Assembly: GCA_021107945.1 (NCBI GenBank)
Contig: JAIORV010000215.1
Coordinates: 1-39,589, forward strand
Length of the DNA stretch: 39,589 nt
Direction of reading: 5' to 3'
DNA from: Vulcanimicrobiota bacterium
GTDB lineage: Bacteria > Vulcanimicrobiota > JAJTBE01
In this document: one piece after another, positions 24,120 to 32,084 of the stretch
Layout of the letters: each line of letters starts with the position of its first letter
Numbering within the stretch: position 1 is the first letter of the stretch
The notes under the pieces: model-generated
What the model saw: the letters and a program-made list of their open reading frames with translations, nothing else
Told to the model about the DNA's origin: nothing
The model's database searches: none
Program-made: the position numbers and the translations under genes

Positions 24120-24912
24120 CTTCCGGTTCTTCTGCTTCTTCTTCTTGCTTCTTTGTATCTTTCACCTGAATTTTCGAGCAGAATGCCTTTAGTTTTTCCT
24201 CCACCATGAAAGGATTATCACCCTCGTGTATCGATTGCAAACCCGTGAGTACCATCTCGTAATACTGACTTTTTTCTTCATTGTTTTTATTGATTTTATT
24301 TGCAAAAGGTCTTAAAAATACATTAGAAAATACAATGCCATAAAAAGTGGTTATAAATGCCTGGGCAATTCCGGAACCAAGTTTATCAGGCTCTGAGAGA
24401 TTTGCAAGCACCTGGATAAGTCCCATAACAGTACCAAGCATTCCAAAAGCGGGTGCGAGGTCCCCCATCCGGGAGAAAATAGTAACACCCAATTTATCCT
24501 CATTCTTCTGGACTTGAATTTTTGTGCCCATAACCATGAAGAGAACCTCCGAGTCAACACCATCGACAATGAGTTGAAGTCCCAATCGAATCAATTCATT
24601 GTCCTGCTGATCGATCCTATCCTGGAGAGCCAAAATTCCTTCACGTCTTGCCTCCGTGGCAAGTTCGATGAACAACTGGACTGTCTCAAACCACTTTATC
24701 CTGGCAGGTTTCATGGTTTTCTTGATAATATTAAAAGTAGAAAGTCCTTCCTTGATTGAAATGCCGACAAGTGTTGCTCCGATTGTGCCTCCGGCAACAA
24801 TTACAAACGAATCCAGGCTTGCATAGGACTTAATATTTCCACCCGCAAAAACAATTCCGAAAACCAGAATGACGAGACATAATACGACTCCAATAATAAC
24901 GGAAATATCCAT
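24058..24912 (-). CDS. motA: Flagellar stator protein MotA
   Basis: 284 residues, four membrane segments (about 5-22, 33-52, 150-170, 185-205). Hallmarks are YASLDSFVIVAGGTIGATLV near the N terminus and GDLAPAFGMLGTVMGLIQVL in the third segment, the channel-lining motif with the conserved Pro. The cytoplasmic loop contains EARREGILALQD. The C-terminal tail is strongly acidic (EEEAEEPEDEANQVVEQFE). MotA forms the ion channel and pushes on FliG. The 3' end overlaps motB. The order flbD-motA-motB matches the fla/che operons of spirochaetes and Firmicutes. Confidence 0.96.
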   Translation of the reverse strand: MDISVIIGVVLCLVILVFGIVFAGGNIKSYASLDSFVIVAGGTIGATLVGISIKEGLSTFNIIKKTMKPARIKWFETVQLFIELATEARREGILALQDRIDQQDNELIRLGLQLIVDGVDSEVLFMVMGTKIQVQKNEDKLGVTIFSRMGDLAPAFGMLGTVMGLIQVLANLSEPDKLGSGIAQAFITTFYGIVFSNVFLRPFANKINKNNEEKSQYYEMVLTGLQSIHEGDNPFMVEEKLKAFCSKIQVKDTKKQEEEAEEPEDEANQVVEQFEKAEISVETA

Positions 24913-24974
24913 CTTTTTTGGAAACTCCTAATCAAAATATCAACAGATTGTTTAGTAGATTTGAAAATCATATG

Positions 24975-25175
24975 CTATGTACCCGACATGCTTCTTGCCA
25001 TGATTGTTGACTTGTAATCAACAATCATTCGGATAACTTCATTCAATTTCTGGTTTACCATGATTTTTTTGCCCGATGTAAGTGTGAGGACCAGGTCGGG
25101 TGTTTCCTCGATAATTTCAATCTGATCAGAATTCACAATTACCTCTGAGTTGTTAATACGATTTAGCCTGATCAT
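24975..25175 (-). CDS. flbD: FlbD-family flagellar protein
   Basis: 66 residues from ATG 25175 (AAGGGG about 8 nt upstream); a TTG at 25181 is the other option. The sequence MIRLNRINNSEVIVNSDQIE followed by IIEETPDLVLTLTSGKKIMV is the whole FlbD/SwrD family motif (MI.LtrlNg..f.lN.dlIe.IEetPDTvItL..GkK..V). The Bacillus homologue SwrD is reported to enhance motor torque. It sits between flgE and motA, the family's conserved place. This is not the unrelated Caulobacter activator also called FlbD. Confidence 0.92.
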   Translation of the reverse strand: MIRLNRINNSEVIVNSDQIEIIEETPDLVLTLTSGKKIMVNQKLNEVIRMIVDYKSTIMARSMSGT

Positions 25176-25195
25176 GTCCAAAACCCCTTCTTCTG

Positions 25196-26443
25196 TTATC
25201 GTTTGAGATTTGCCATTTCCTCGAGAATCTTGTCCATCACGGTTACCACTCTCGAATTTGCTTGAAATGCTCTTTGAGCAATAATCATGTTGGTAAACTC
25301 AGAGCTCAGATCAACATTTGATAACTCCAGGGCGCCGCTGGTAAGTGATCCCCTGGATCCGCTGCCTGCGATTCCCACCTGTGCCGCTCCCGAGTTCGCA
25401 GTTTCCTTGAGGATTCCGCTGTCAGTTTTCTCAAGTCCTTCCGGATTAAGAAAATCGGCCAGTGCAATTTGCCCCACGGTTCTTGTAAAACCGTTTGAGA
25501 AAGATCCCACAATTTTTCCACTGTTATCTACTATGAACGACTGAAGCGTCCCGGTTTCAAATCCGTCCTGATTCTTTGCAGCCACTGAGTATTGACCGGG
25601 TGTAGCCAGTTGTGTCATATCGGAGAAATCAAGGGCGATAGATAGTTCCTCCGCACCTTCTCCCACATCGTATTCAACCAGGGGATTTTCATCACTGCCT
25701 TCCACATCGAGTGAGCCATCTGTAAGAAAAGCCACATTTCCACTTCCGGCATCTTCATCGTCAATCTGTGCATCGAAACTCCAGGCAGAATCCCCTGTTT
25801 TCTTGAATTCTAAAGTGAGTTTATGCTCTTTTCCAAGAGAGTCATATACAACAGACTCCGTTAAATATACGCCTCCTACTACCGGAGGACCCGCAGCATA
25901 CGTTTCCTGAGTTGCATCAAGGTTTCCCGTATATGAAATATTTTGTGTCGCTGTTGCAATGGAAGCTTCCCCGATTGGTATTTCAATATTCTGAAGTCCT
26001 CCCGAGCTATCTATCTCGCCGTTCTGGGCAAGCCAACCCTGAACCTTATATCCGTTGCCGTCAACAAGATTGCCGTTGACATCTATTGAAAGGCATCCAT
26101 TTCGCGTGTAACCTGTGCTGGCGTCGCTTTTTACAATAAAAAATCCGCTTCCCGTTATCGCCAAGTCAGTGGCCCTGCCTGTTGTCTGCAGGATGCCCTG
26201 GGTGTATTGCGTGGATATACCCCCAAGACTTGACCCCAATCCAATCTGGAAAGGATTTGTACCACCTCTTCCTCCGGACGGGGAGGATGCTCCTTTCAAA
26301 GTCTGACTCAGAAGTTCCTTGAATGAAACGCTCGATCTTTTATATCCGGGAGTCTGCATATTAGAGATATTATTTCCCACCACGTCCAGCACTCTCTGGA
26401 AATTTGTAAGACCCGTTATTGCATTGAAAAGTGCAATGCTCAT
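25196..26443 (-). CDS. flgE: Flagellar hook protein FlgE
   Basis: 415 residues. The N terminus, ALFNAITGLTNFQRVLDVVG followed by NNISNMQTPGYKRSSVSFKE, and GILQTTGRATDLAITGSGFF identify a hook/rod protein. The central domain (about 170-310: SVVYDSLGKEHKLTLEFKKT) is the FlgE D2 region. The C terminus is GALELSNVDLSSEFTNMIIA, then QRAFQANSRVVTVMDKILEE. It polymerises as the hook outside the cell. A strong AGGAGG ribosome site precedes the ATG. It lies between flgD and flbD in the hook operon. Confidence 0.96.
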   Translation of the reverse strand: MSIALFNAITGLTNFQRVLDVVGNNISNMQTPGYKRSSVSFKELLSQTLKGASSPSGGRGGTNPFQIGLGSSLGGISTQYTQGILQTTGRATDLAITGSGFFIVKSDASTGYTRNGCLSIDVNGNLVDGNGYKVQGWLAQNGEIDSSGGLQNIEIPIGEASIATATQNISYTGNLDATQETYAAGPPVVGGVYLTESVVYDSLGKEHKLTLEFKKTGDSAWSFDAQIDDEDAGSGNVAFLTDGSLDVEGSDENPLVEYDVGEGAEELSIALDFSDMTQLATPGQYSVAAKNQDGFETGTLQSFIVDNSGKIVGSFSNGFTRTVGQIALADFLNPEGLEKTDSGILKETANSGAAQVGIAGSGSRGSLTSGALELSNVDLSSEFTNMIIAQRAFQANSRVVTVMDKILEEMANLKR

Positions 26444-26472
26444 TGAAATCCTCCTATTCTTTGATTATAAAA

Positions 26473-26928
26473 TCATTCGATATCCCTTACCAGGGAGATA
26501 TCATAAAATGAGCCGTCGATCACAACTCCTGGGAAACCATTTTCAATCCTGATTCCCTCTACGTTTCCGACAACATTTTCCCCTGTTTCCGGGTTAATAA
26601 CAGTCACTTTTTTTCCTATCAAGTTAATTGAATTCATCAGGTTTTGATAAAGCATCATTACTCCCATTGTTTCATTAAGTTCTTCCAGTGTCTGCATTGT
26701 CTGCATCTGTGTCATCTGGGTTACCATTGCCTCATTATCCATTGGCTCCATCGGGTTCTGGTGGGTAATCTGTGTTATGAGCAAGTCAAGAAAATTGTCG
26801 GTGCCGCCAGTTGTCAAACTGCTGGCATCTTTTGCCGTGCCGGATTTGGCGGTTGCAAGACCCTTGACAACGGCTCCTGCAAGAGCCACTCCTCGCTGAA
26901 TAAGACTTCCTACTCTCAGATTGTTCAT
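26473..26928 (-). CDS. flgD: Hook cap / hook assembly protein FlgD (short form)
   Basis: 151 residues. The conserved N-terminal segment NFLDLLITQITHQNPMEPMD, followed by NEAMVTQMTQMQTMQTLEEL, is the FlgD hallmark. The C terminus has the short beta module IGKKVTVINPETGENVVGNV (residues about 110-150) instead of the larger Ig/tudor domains of E. coli FlgD (about 230 residues). FlgD caps the growing hook. GGAGG lies 8 nt before the ATG. The next gene, flgE, begins 29 bp after its stop. Confidence 0.93.
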   Translation of the reverse strand: MNNLRVGSLIQRGVALAGAVVKGLATAKSGTAKDASSLTTGGTDNFLDLLITQITHQNPMEPMDNEAMVTQMTQMQTMQTLEELNETMGVMMLYQNLMNSINLIGKKVTVINPETGENVVGNVEGIRIENGFPGVVIDGSFYDISLVRDIE

Positions 26929-26946
26929 ATCATTAACCTCCAGGGA

Positions 26947-28335
26947 TTATATTAGAAAACTGTAACGCGACTCACCGACGATTTGAATAGTATCCTCGGA
27001 ATCGACTTCAATATTTGTTGATTTGTCGTCTGAACTGTTGCTCGATTCCCATTTGTTTCTCCCCGAATCTTCAGGAGAACGACCCCATCCCAGGTTTATA
27101 TTACTCTCCCCGAGTGTGATACCGTTCTGTGCAAGAGCTGAAACAAGCTCGGGGATACTCTCTCTTATATATTCCGCCGCTTCACGACTGCAGACAAAAT
27201 CAGTACGGAGGACTTCGTTTTCCATCTGAAGGGTAATATTTACCTTCCCAAGGCGAGGGGGCTCCAACCTGATCTCTACAATTTCCCTGTTATTAGCTTC
27301 CTGATTGGAAAAACGGGTCATTGTCTCGGTGAGTTTTTCCGTGAGATCTGACAGCTTCACACCGACCGGTTCTTTTTCTTTTACGTTCGTAAGGGCTGAT
27401 AATTCATTGGAAGAATAGTTCTTTACAATCACTTCATCGAGGTGTTTGATGTCTTTTGTCGATGTCTCCTCTATCTGATCTTCAATCCTGATTTTAGGAT
27501 CTGTCTGCAGTTTTTCTGATTGGTCATTATTGTTAAATTTCTTTATATATTGAAATTCCAACTTGCTATTGTCCGAATGTTTTTCGTCCGGGATCAGTTT
27601 CACTTTATCCCGACCGGCGATGTTCCCGGTTCCTACAGATAAATTAACCTTGACTTCACCCGGTTTATCTGTTCTTCGAAGAGTACCCGGTTTCAAATCG
27701 TAAACATGTTTGTGTCTGCCCGTTGATAAAAGTTCTGGTATTGAGGTTGCTGCAACATTCGAAGTTCTGTTTGTTGACGGGAGCTTCAAATTGTTCTTGT
27801 TAGAGTTAAAGTCTGTTAAAGCTTCATTCTCATCCAGTTTATCCGGTACTTTTGGTTGAAGATTCGATAAATTTCCATTTACAGTTTTGCCCGATTTATC
27901 AACTTGTTTTATTTCTCCACCGAGAACATTCAAATTATTGCCTTTTGATTCATCGTTAATAATACTATTCAAAAAATTTCCATATTTACCGAGAGAAGTA
28001 GAAAGCTTCGTGTCCGGGTCTTTCTGAGGCTTGCAATCGTTCCCGTCATTCTTTACATTCATTTGCGAAATGAGGGGTGATAATATTTCCTTCATAATAT
28101 TAGAGTCGAAAGCAAGCGGGGCAGTCTGTAATTTGGCATTCTTCTTTTTATTGTGAGTTTTTTTTGGGCTATTTCCGGAAATGTCACAAATTCCACCGGC
28201 ATCTCTCACGGAATTCAATGTCCTGAAAAAATAGGGTTTGAGATTCTTGTCGGATGCAAGTTCATTTTTGTTTCCGGAAGACGCCCTGTGAAAAGAGCTT
28301 TTCAAGTTGGACAGCAATGATATTAACGCTTCCAT
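26947..28335 (-). CDS. fliK: Flagellar hook-length control protein FliK
   Basis: 462 residues. The first 300 or so are Lys/Asn/Asp/Ser-rich with no recognisable fold, as expected of the FliK ruler region. The C-terminal domain (about 325-425) has REIVEIRLEPPRLGKVNITL, QMENEVLRTDFVCSREAAEY and IPELVSALAQNGITLGESNI, the Flg_hook (PF02120-type) signature that contacts FlhB to switch export specificity. First gene of the fliK-flgD-flgE-flbD-motA-motB operon. The start has a GAGGTG ribosome site at 28342-28347. Confidence 0.9.
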   Translation of the reverse strand: MEALISLLSNLKSSFHRASSGNKNELASDKNLKPYFFRTLNSVRDAGGICDISGNSPKKTHNKKKNAKLQTAPLAFDSNIMKEILSPLISQMNVKNDGNDCKPQKDPDTKLSTSLGKYGNFLNSIINDESKGNNLNVLGGEIKQVDKSGKTVNGNLSNLQPKVPDKLDENEALTDFNSNKNNLKLPSTNRTSNVAATSIPELLSTGRHKHVYDLKPGTLRRTDKPGEVKVNLSVGTGNIAGRDKVKLIPDEKHSDNSKLEFQYIKKFNNNDQSEKLQTDPKIRIEDQIEETSTKDIKHLDEVIVKNYSSNELSALTNVKEKEPVGVKLSDLTEKLTETMTRFSNQEANNREIVEIRLEPPRLGKVNITLQMENEVLRTDFVCSREAAEYIRESIPELVSALAQNGITLGESNINLGWGRSPEDSGRNKWESSNSSDDKSTNIEVDSEDTIQIVGESRYSFLI

Positions 28336-28353
28336 TTTTTCACCTCATAGATA

Positions 28354-28379
28354 GAATCGGCATTTTACACCAATTATTA
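28354..28379 (-). promoter_or_regulatory. Candidate sigma-28 promoter for the fliK-flgD-flgE-motAB operon
   Basis: Minus strand reads TAAT, 14 nt, GCCGATTC. The -10 core GCCGAT is exact, the -35 is 3 of 4, and the spacing equals that in the other two candidates. It lies about 19 nt before the fliK ATG, giving a very short leader that still contains GAGGTG. Confidence 0.45.
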
Positions 28380-28863
28380 AGACCTCGTTAATATCTCATG
28401 TTATGTATTGCTTTGAAATTTTTCACCACAGAATTTGTTAAAACAAATAGAAGGATGCAAAGCTTTAAATAAAAGTTACTATCCACCGCAGAGAACGCAG
28501 AGGACGCAGAGTTTTAATGAAATTATCACTCCAGACAATTACTAATTCCATTAAATTTGGGAAGAGGCCGGTCTCCCGACCAGCTTAAAACATTATTAAA
28601 TCGTGGTTTAAAAATTCCCCGCAAAATGGGGCTGAATAGTTACGAATAAAATCATGAAGTTTTTTGAAGATGGGGTTTGGGGAATAAACTATATAAATAC
28701 TCGCATTTCGCACATGTGAATTTGTTGAGAAGTAATAGAGTAAAGTTCAAGTGCTTTAAGGTGATATACTCTCGTGAATATAATTTGTCATCATCTAAAA
28801 TGTCGATAAACCTGTAGCACAGGCATTTATGCCTGCCAATTAAGATGACAATTCTTTGTATTT

Positions 28864-28950
28864 ATTCAGACCCGTCACTGTAGGAGAGGCTTCCAGCCTC
28901 GATTTTCGTGGCAAGATGCTACTCCTGCAAGGGAGGACTGAATGCTTACA
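28864..28950 (+). repeat. CTGTAGGAG hairpin repeat, copy A
   Basis: Contains CTGTAGGAG followed by the hairpin GAGGCT-TCC-AGCCTC, then cgtggcaagatgc and gaggactgaatgcttac. Related copies are at 37819-37880, inverted at 34205-34285 (different arms, still paired), and partly inverted at 32543-32600. Confidence 0.85.
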
Positions 28951-28996
28951 ATTCTTTTGCAGTTGAGTATAACAGGTGTTTTTCAGGTGAAAACAG

Positions 28997-29310
28997 GCGT
29001 TATAAGGGGTTTAAGACAGCACCACAATTTATTGTGGTGAATTGAGTGTAAACCCCACCACTACAGCGTTCTAACCACTTCAGTGGTTTACCTCATCAAA
29101 AAACCGTTGAAACGGTTAAATTGAGGTGGGAGGTAGGTTTTATAAGCTTCTAACCACCCGATTAAAATCCGGGTGTTGTCTTAAAAACTCGAAATTTTAT
29201 TAACACAGTGAAATATGCCTATAAGGCTATTAAAGAATATTTCTCAATCGCATTTTGACAAATTGGGTGACTTAATTAAAAGATATCAGGTGTGCGAAAT
29301 CTAAGAAATA
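28997..29310 (+). repeat. 314-bp palindrome-array repeat, copy 1
   Basis: Starts gcgttataaggggtttaag and ends gcgaaatctaagaa. It contains four perfect or near-perfect hairpins: CACCACAATTTATTGTGGTG, AACCACTTCAGTGGTT, AACCGTTGAAACGGTT and CACCCGATTAAAATCCGGGTG. An inverted copy occupies 39275-39589 at the end of the window. A ~50-bp AT-rich part between the hairpins and the right end is more diverged. Confidence 0.92.
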
Positions 29311-29351
29311 AGATCTTTGGACACAAAACTGCCAGAGCACTGAATATTTAT

Positions 29352-29855
29352 CTATATCAAATCTTTCAATTTGTTTTTCAGCCCCCTGTTAATAAGAGAG
29401 AGAAAAGTGATTCCCAGGATCACGACCCAAACGGTTTGTTGATTCCAGGGATTTAGCACAAACCCCATAGCCACGCCTGCCGCCGGCGGATGCTCGGTGT
29501 CGGTGATTACCATAATAAATATTGCCAGTCCCACTGCAACCGCAGCCGCAAGAACTGCGGAATTCCTGTTGCTAAGCAAAATCTTTATTACCTCGGGTTG
29601 TTGTGAAACATACCAGCAGGCGCATCCCACAATTACCCCAACAAGAGTCCCTCCGATTACTCTCCGGGGACTGGCATTATCACTGTGTGGCATTGCAAAA
29701 AGGGTAAAACTGCTTGCGCCCATCGATGCCACAATTGTTGTCTGGGTGAGAACGTCAAGAAGGCGCATGATAATAATAATCGCAATTGTTGCTAATAAGC
29801 TTTGTAAAATGTATGAACTCGTATTATTTCTGAATTTTTTGTCAAACAGTCTCAT
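29352..29855 (-). CDS. HPP-family integral membrane protein
   Basis: 167 residues, four to five hydrophobic segments. The family's eponymous motif is present in TEHPPAAGVAMGFVLNPW, and MGASSFTLFAMPHSDNASPR followed by RVIGGTLVGVIVG matches the HPP N-terminal signature. Members are inner-membrane proteins; some have been linked to nitrite transport in photosynthetic organisms, but the general function is not established. It follows the RpoN-like gene by 3 bp and is probably co-transcribed with it. No partner transport gene is nearby. Confidence 0.88.
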   Translation of the reverse strand: MRLFDKKFRNNTSSYILQSLLATIAIIIIMRLLDVLTQTTIVASMGASSFTLFAMPHSDNASPRRVIGGTLVGVIVGCACWYVSQQPEVIKILLSNRNSAVLAAAVAVGLAIFIMVITDTEHPPAAGVAMGFVLNPWNQQTVWVVILGITFLSLINRGLKNKLKDLI

Positions 29856-29858
29856 AAT

Positions 29859-30953
29859 TCACTCACTGTCCATCTCCCTTTTTAATTCCCATCTCCAGTT
29901 ATTAATTGTACGTCGTGTCACCTTGTAATTGTAACGGTTCAGGAGGATCAACCTGACATTCTCATCTGAAAAAGGATGAGAAAGACTCCTTTCATTTATC
30001 CTTTCTCTTTCCTCTTCCAGGATAATTCTCATAAAGCGTTTACCCTTTCTTTTTTTCAGCTCCCGCTCTGAAATAAAAAGACTTCTCAGAGGTAATAATT
30101 TGCCTCGCATTTTGATGTATTTTCCCTTGATCAGCCTGGATATCCAGGATATATCGACATCAAGTTTGTGGGATACATCGCCTATGTGGAAAACTTTCAA
30201 TTCTGTCTCATCATTTGATAGCAGGTAGGGAGTCTGAACGGCAACGGCTGTTTCAATCACCTGGTTGATAAGATTAAAGCGCAAGTTGATCCAGCTCATT
30301 CTAAGCTTGAGCTTGTTGAATTCTTTTATTTCATTGAATGTCAGCTTTCCTTCTTTGTGAAGAGTAGTTATTCCGGATTCTTCTATGATATATCTCGTGC
30401 GATAACGGGTAAAATCAATCTGGATTTCTTTTTTAAGGGGATACAATTCCGCCGCTATTTCAAGGTGCAAAGGCGGAGATGTTGTGGGGCGAACCGTTAT
30501 ATGGTCCGACATTGCATCGACAAGTTGAATTTTATCTATAATCCCCGAGCGAAATTCCCTGACATTTTCAACGGGAATATTAAAAACCTGTGCAACCTCG
30601 GAATCCGTACCCTCACCCTCCAGGAAGTAATAAACAAACTTGTCTCTTCCTATTTCCCGGATCTTATAAAGAATTTCCTTTTGCTCCTTGAGCAGTGTTT
30701 CCACATCAACCGTCTCCATCTGTGCAACGGGAGAATCCGGTATGGGAATAAATTTCCTTATAGGTTTTATTTTGATTACACGATTGTCTCCGGAAAACAG
30801 GTGGATTTTCCTGAAAACTGATGAATCCTCAACTTCTCTGACCATTTTCCAAAAGTCTCTCCAGGATTTTTCAAGGTAATTTGAGAGGTGCATACCCATG
30901 TGCATCTTTTGGGTTTGAGTTAATGTTTTTTCAATGTGAAGTCCAAGATCCAT
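29859..30953 (-). CDS. Divergent sigma-54 (RpoN-like) sigma factor
   Basis: 364 residues against about 450-490 for RpoN. All sigma-54 parts can be traced. Region I-like: LGLHIEKTLTQTQKMHMGMH (1-50). Core-binding helices: GTDSEVAQVFNIPVENVREF (about 115) through FNLINQVIETAVAVQTPYLL (about 235). HTH: DVSHKLDVDISWISRLIKGK (about 255). RpoN domain: LSHPFSDENVRLILLNRYNY, then VTRRTINNWRWEL (about 345-358). The RpoN box ARRTVAKYRE is replaced by TRRTINNWRW, keeping both Arg of RRT and the later Arg. Missing is the usual GxGARDL stretch. CGGAG precedes the ATG. It may be a second, specialised sigma-54; no enhancer-binding activator is in the window. Confidence 0.78.
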   Translation of the reverse strand: MDLGLHIEKTLTQTQKMHMGMHLSNYLEKSWRDFWKMVREVEDSSVFRKIHLFSGDNRVIKIKPIRKFIPIPDSPVAQMETVDVETLLKEQKEILYKIREIGRDKFVYYFLEGEGTDSEVAQVFNIPVENVREFRSGIIDKIQLVDAMSDHITVRPTTSPPLHLEIAAELYPLKKEIQIDFTRYRTRYIIEESGITTLHKEGKLTFNEIKEFNKLKLRMSWINLRFNLINQVIETAVAVQTPYLLSNDETELKVFHIGDVSHKLDVDISWISRLIKGKYIKMRGKLLPLRSLFISERELKKRKGKRFMRIILEEERERINERSLSHPFSDENVRLILLNRYNYKVTRRTINNWRWELKREMDSE

Positions 30954-30980
30954 GAGAAACTCCGTTTATCTTATTTGTAA

Positions 30981-31274
30981 TATGACTTACGCAAAATGAG
31001 GAGTTAGCCGAGGAGTTAGCCCTGTCATTCTGAGCGATACACGAGAGAGTTACTTTAATCCGATGATTTTCTGAAGGACGGGATTTCCTTGATCTCCCAA
31101 GGTTCACATAGCGAAGAATCTCTTTAATATTTGCTTGAAGGAGATCATTCGCCATGAGAAAAAATCTTTCGCTGATTAATAATCGGAGGTATGCAGTCCC
31201 CGTTCTTGTCGGGATTGATCCGACAAAGTAAGGCGATCGTTTTCCGCTCAGGATGACAAAATGTGTAAGTCCTG
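30981..31274. repeat. MITE-like dispersed element, third copy
   Basis: 294 bp between TATGACTTACGCA (30981-30993) and TGTGTAAGTCCTG (31262-31274). Read on the minus strand it begins like the 5921-6290 element, including tgtcatcctgagcggaaa and acgatc. It lies just upstream of the RpoN-like gene. The 74-residue frame across it (30931-31155) is not a gene. Confidence 0.75.
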
Positions 31275-31368
31275 TTATAACTAGGAGTTTTCGGATAGAG
31301 ATATTTTACCCTTCATGTGTTGTGAATTTGTTTTGTATCTATTGCCGTAAAGGTTACAACGGGCAAAT

Positions 31369-31406
31369 AAAAAAACTGAACATAAGTGACCATGTTCAGT
31401 TTTTTA
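31369..31406 (-). terminator. Rho-independent terminator after the exported NTF2-like gene
   Basis: ACTGAACAT (31375-31383) pairs with ATGTTCAGT (31392-31400) around an 8-nt loop, with an A run before and a T run after. It is symmetrical and could stop transcription from either side, but only the minus-strand gene ends here, 20 bp away. Confidence 0.8.
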
Positions 31407-31425
31407 TTTCTTGATATTCCCGGAT

Positions 31426-31890
31426 CTATTCTTTTATCTTATCGGTAAGATTCATAATAAGCCATTTGTCGCCTTCGCGGAGTAGGATAACCTCATTTTT
31501 CCCATTATTATTTATTTCCTTGTCACCCTTCTTCAAGAGCATATCAAACTGGGTAATGACCACAACCTTGTCCTGAAGAACCTCCTTGAAATGAAATTTC
31601 AGATTCTTTATGGAAACCGTAATTTCTCCATTTTTTACTGAATCGGCAATTCCCAGAACCGCGTCTATGTTTCCAAGGACATTCGGGTTGTCTGCGACTT
31701 TGACTTTCTTTGCAGTTTCCGCAGTCAACATTTTTTTCATACCTTCTACATCACCTGTCTTTATTTTGCCATAGAAAGTATTGAGATTTTTCACAATTAA
31801 GTCTCTTGTCTCCTGTTCCTGGCACCAGCCGGTGGAAACAATTGTGAGTAACAGCAGTGTAACGAGTGATAGAATAAACAGTTTTTTCAA
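31426..31890 (-). CDS. Exported small protein, possibly NTF2/SnoaL-like
   Basis: 154 residues from a TTG start: AAGGAGGT lies 8-9 nt upstream, and the nearby ATG leads straight to a stop. A clear signal peptide (KKLFILSLVTLLLLTIVSTG) is followed by a mature domain of about 130 residues with the NTF2-like pattern: an N-terminal helix (RDLIVKNLNTFYGKIKTGDV), a strand-rich middle, and a final KNEVILLREGDKWLIMNL strand pair. No catalytic residues can be assigned. It is a single-gene unit with its own terminator; an inverted repeat lies upstream at 31950-31968. Function unknown. Confidence 0.7.
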   Translation of the reverse strand: MKKLFILSLVTLLLLTIVSTGWCQEQETRDLIVKNLNTFYGKIKTGDVEGMKKMLTAETAKKVKVADNPNVLGNIDAVLGIADSVKNGEITVSIKNLKFHFKEVLQDKVVVITQFDMLLKKGDKEINNNGKNEVILLREGDKWLIMNLTDKIKE

Positions 31891-31949
31891 AATTCCATAC
31901 CTCCTTCTAATAATTTTACTAATAGAATATACTGCCAGATACCGGGGTC

Positions 31950-31968
31950 CTATAGTAGGATACTATAG
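31950..31968. promoter_or_regulatory. Perfect inverted repeat upstream of the exported NTF2-like gene
   Basis: CTATAGTA-GGA-TACTATAG, 60 bp before the TTG start. Size and position fit a dimeric regulator's operator, but no regulator is adjacent. Confidence 0.35.
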
Positions 31969-32084
31969 AAAGATGCTATTCCCTTTTAAGATTTATATAA
32001 TAAAGAGGTTAGTATTAACCGCGGAGTTCGCTGAAACAAGTTCAGGATGACTTTTTGGACATCCCCAATATAAAGTTCAAATAA

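Larger units (their letters stand above)
28336..29351. other. 1.0-kb repeat-rich intergenic region between fliK and the HPP gene
   Basis: No gene is supported. It contains the fliK promoter candidate, a 9-bp CGCAGAGAA-type triplet repeat at about 28483-28511, a ggccggtctcccgacc hairpin near 28567, the CTGTAGGAG hairpin repeat at 28864-28950 and the 314-bp palindrome array at 28997-29310. Confidence 0.8.

Noticed and set aside
28480-28515. CGCAGAGAACGCAGAGGACG tract as a possible regulatory array
   Set aside because: The same accgcagag/cacagagg-type motifs are scattered in other intergenic gaps here (10495, 11266, 32020, 34060, 34094), so it is a dispersed repeat rather than a site specific to fliK.
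30931-31155. 74-residue minus-strand frame upstream of the RpoN-like gene
   Set aside because: Lies inside the MITE-like element and overlaps the RpoN-like start; no recognisable features.
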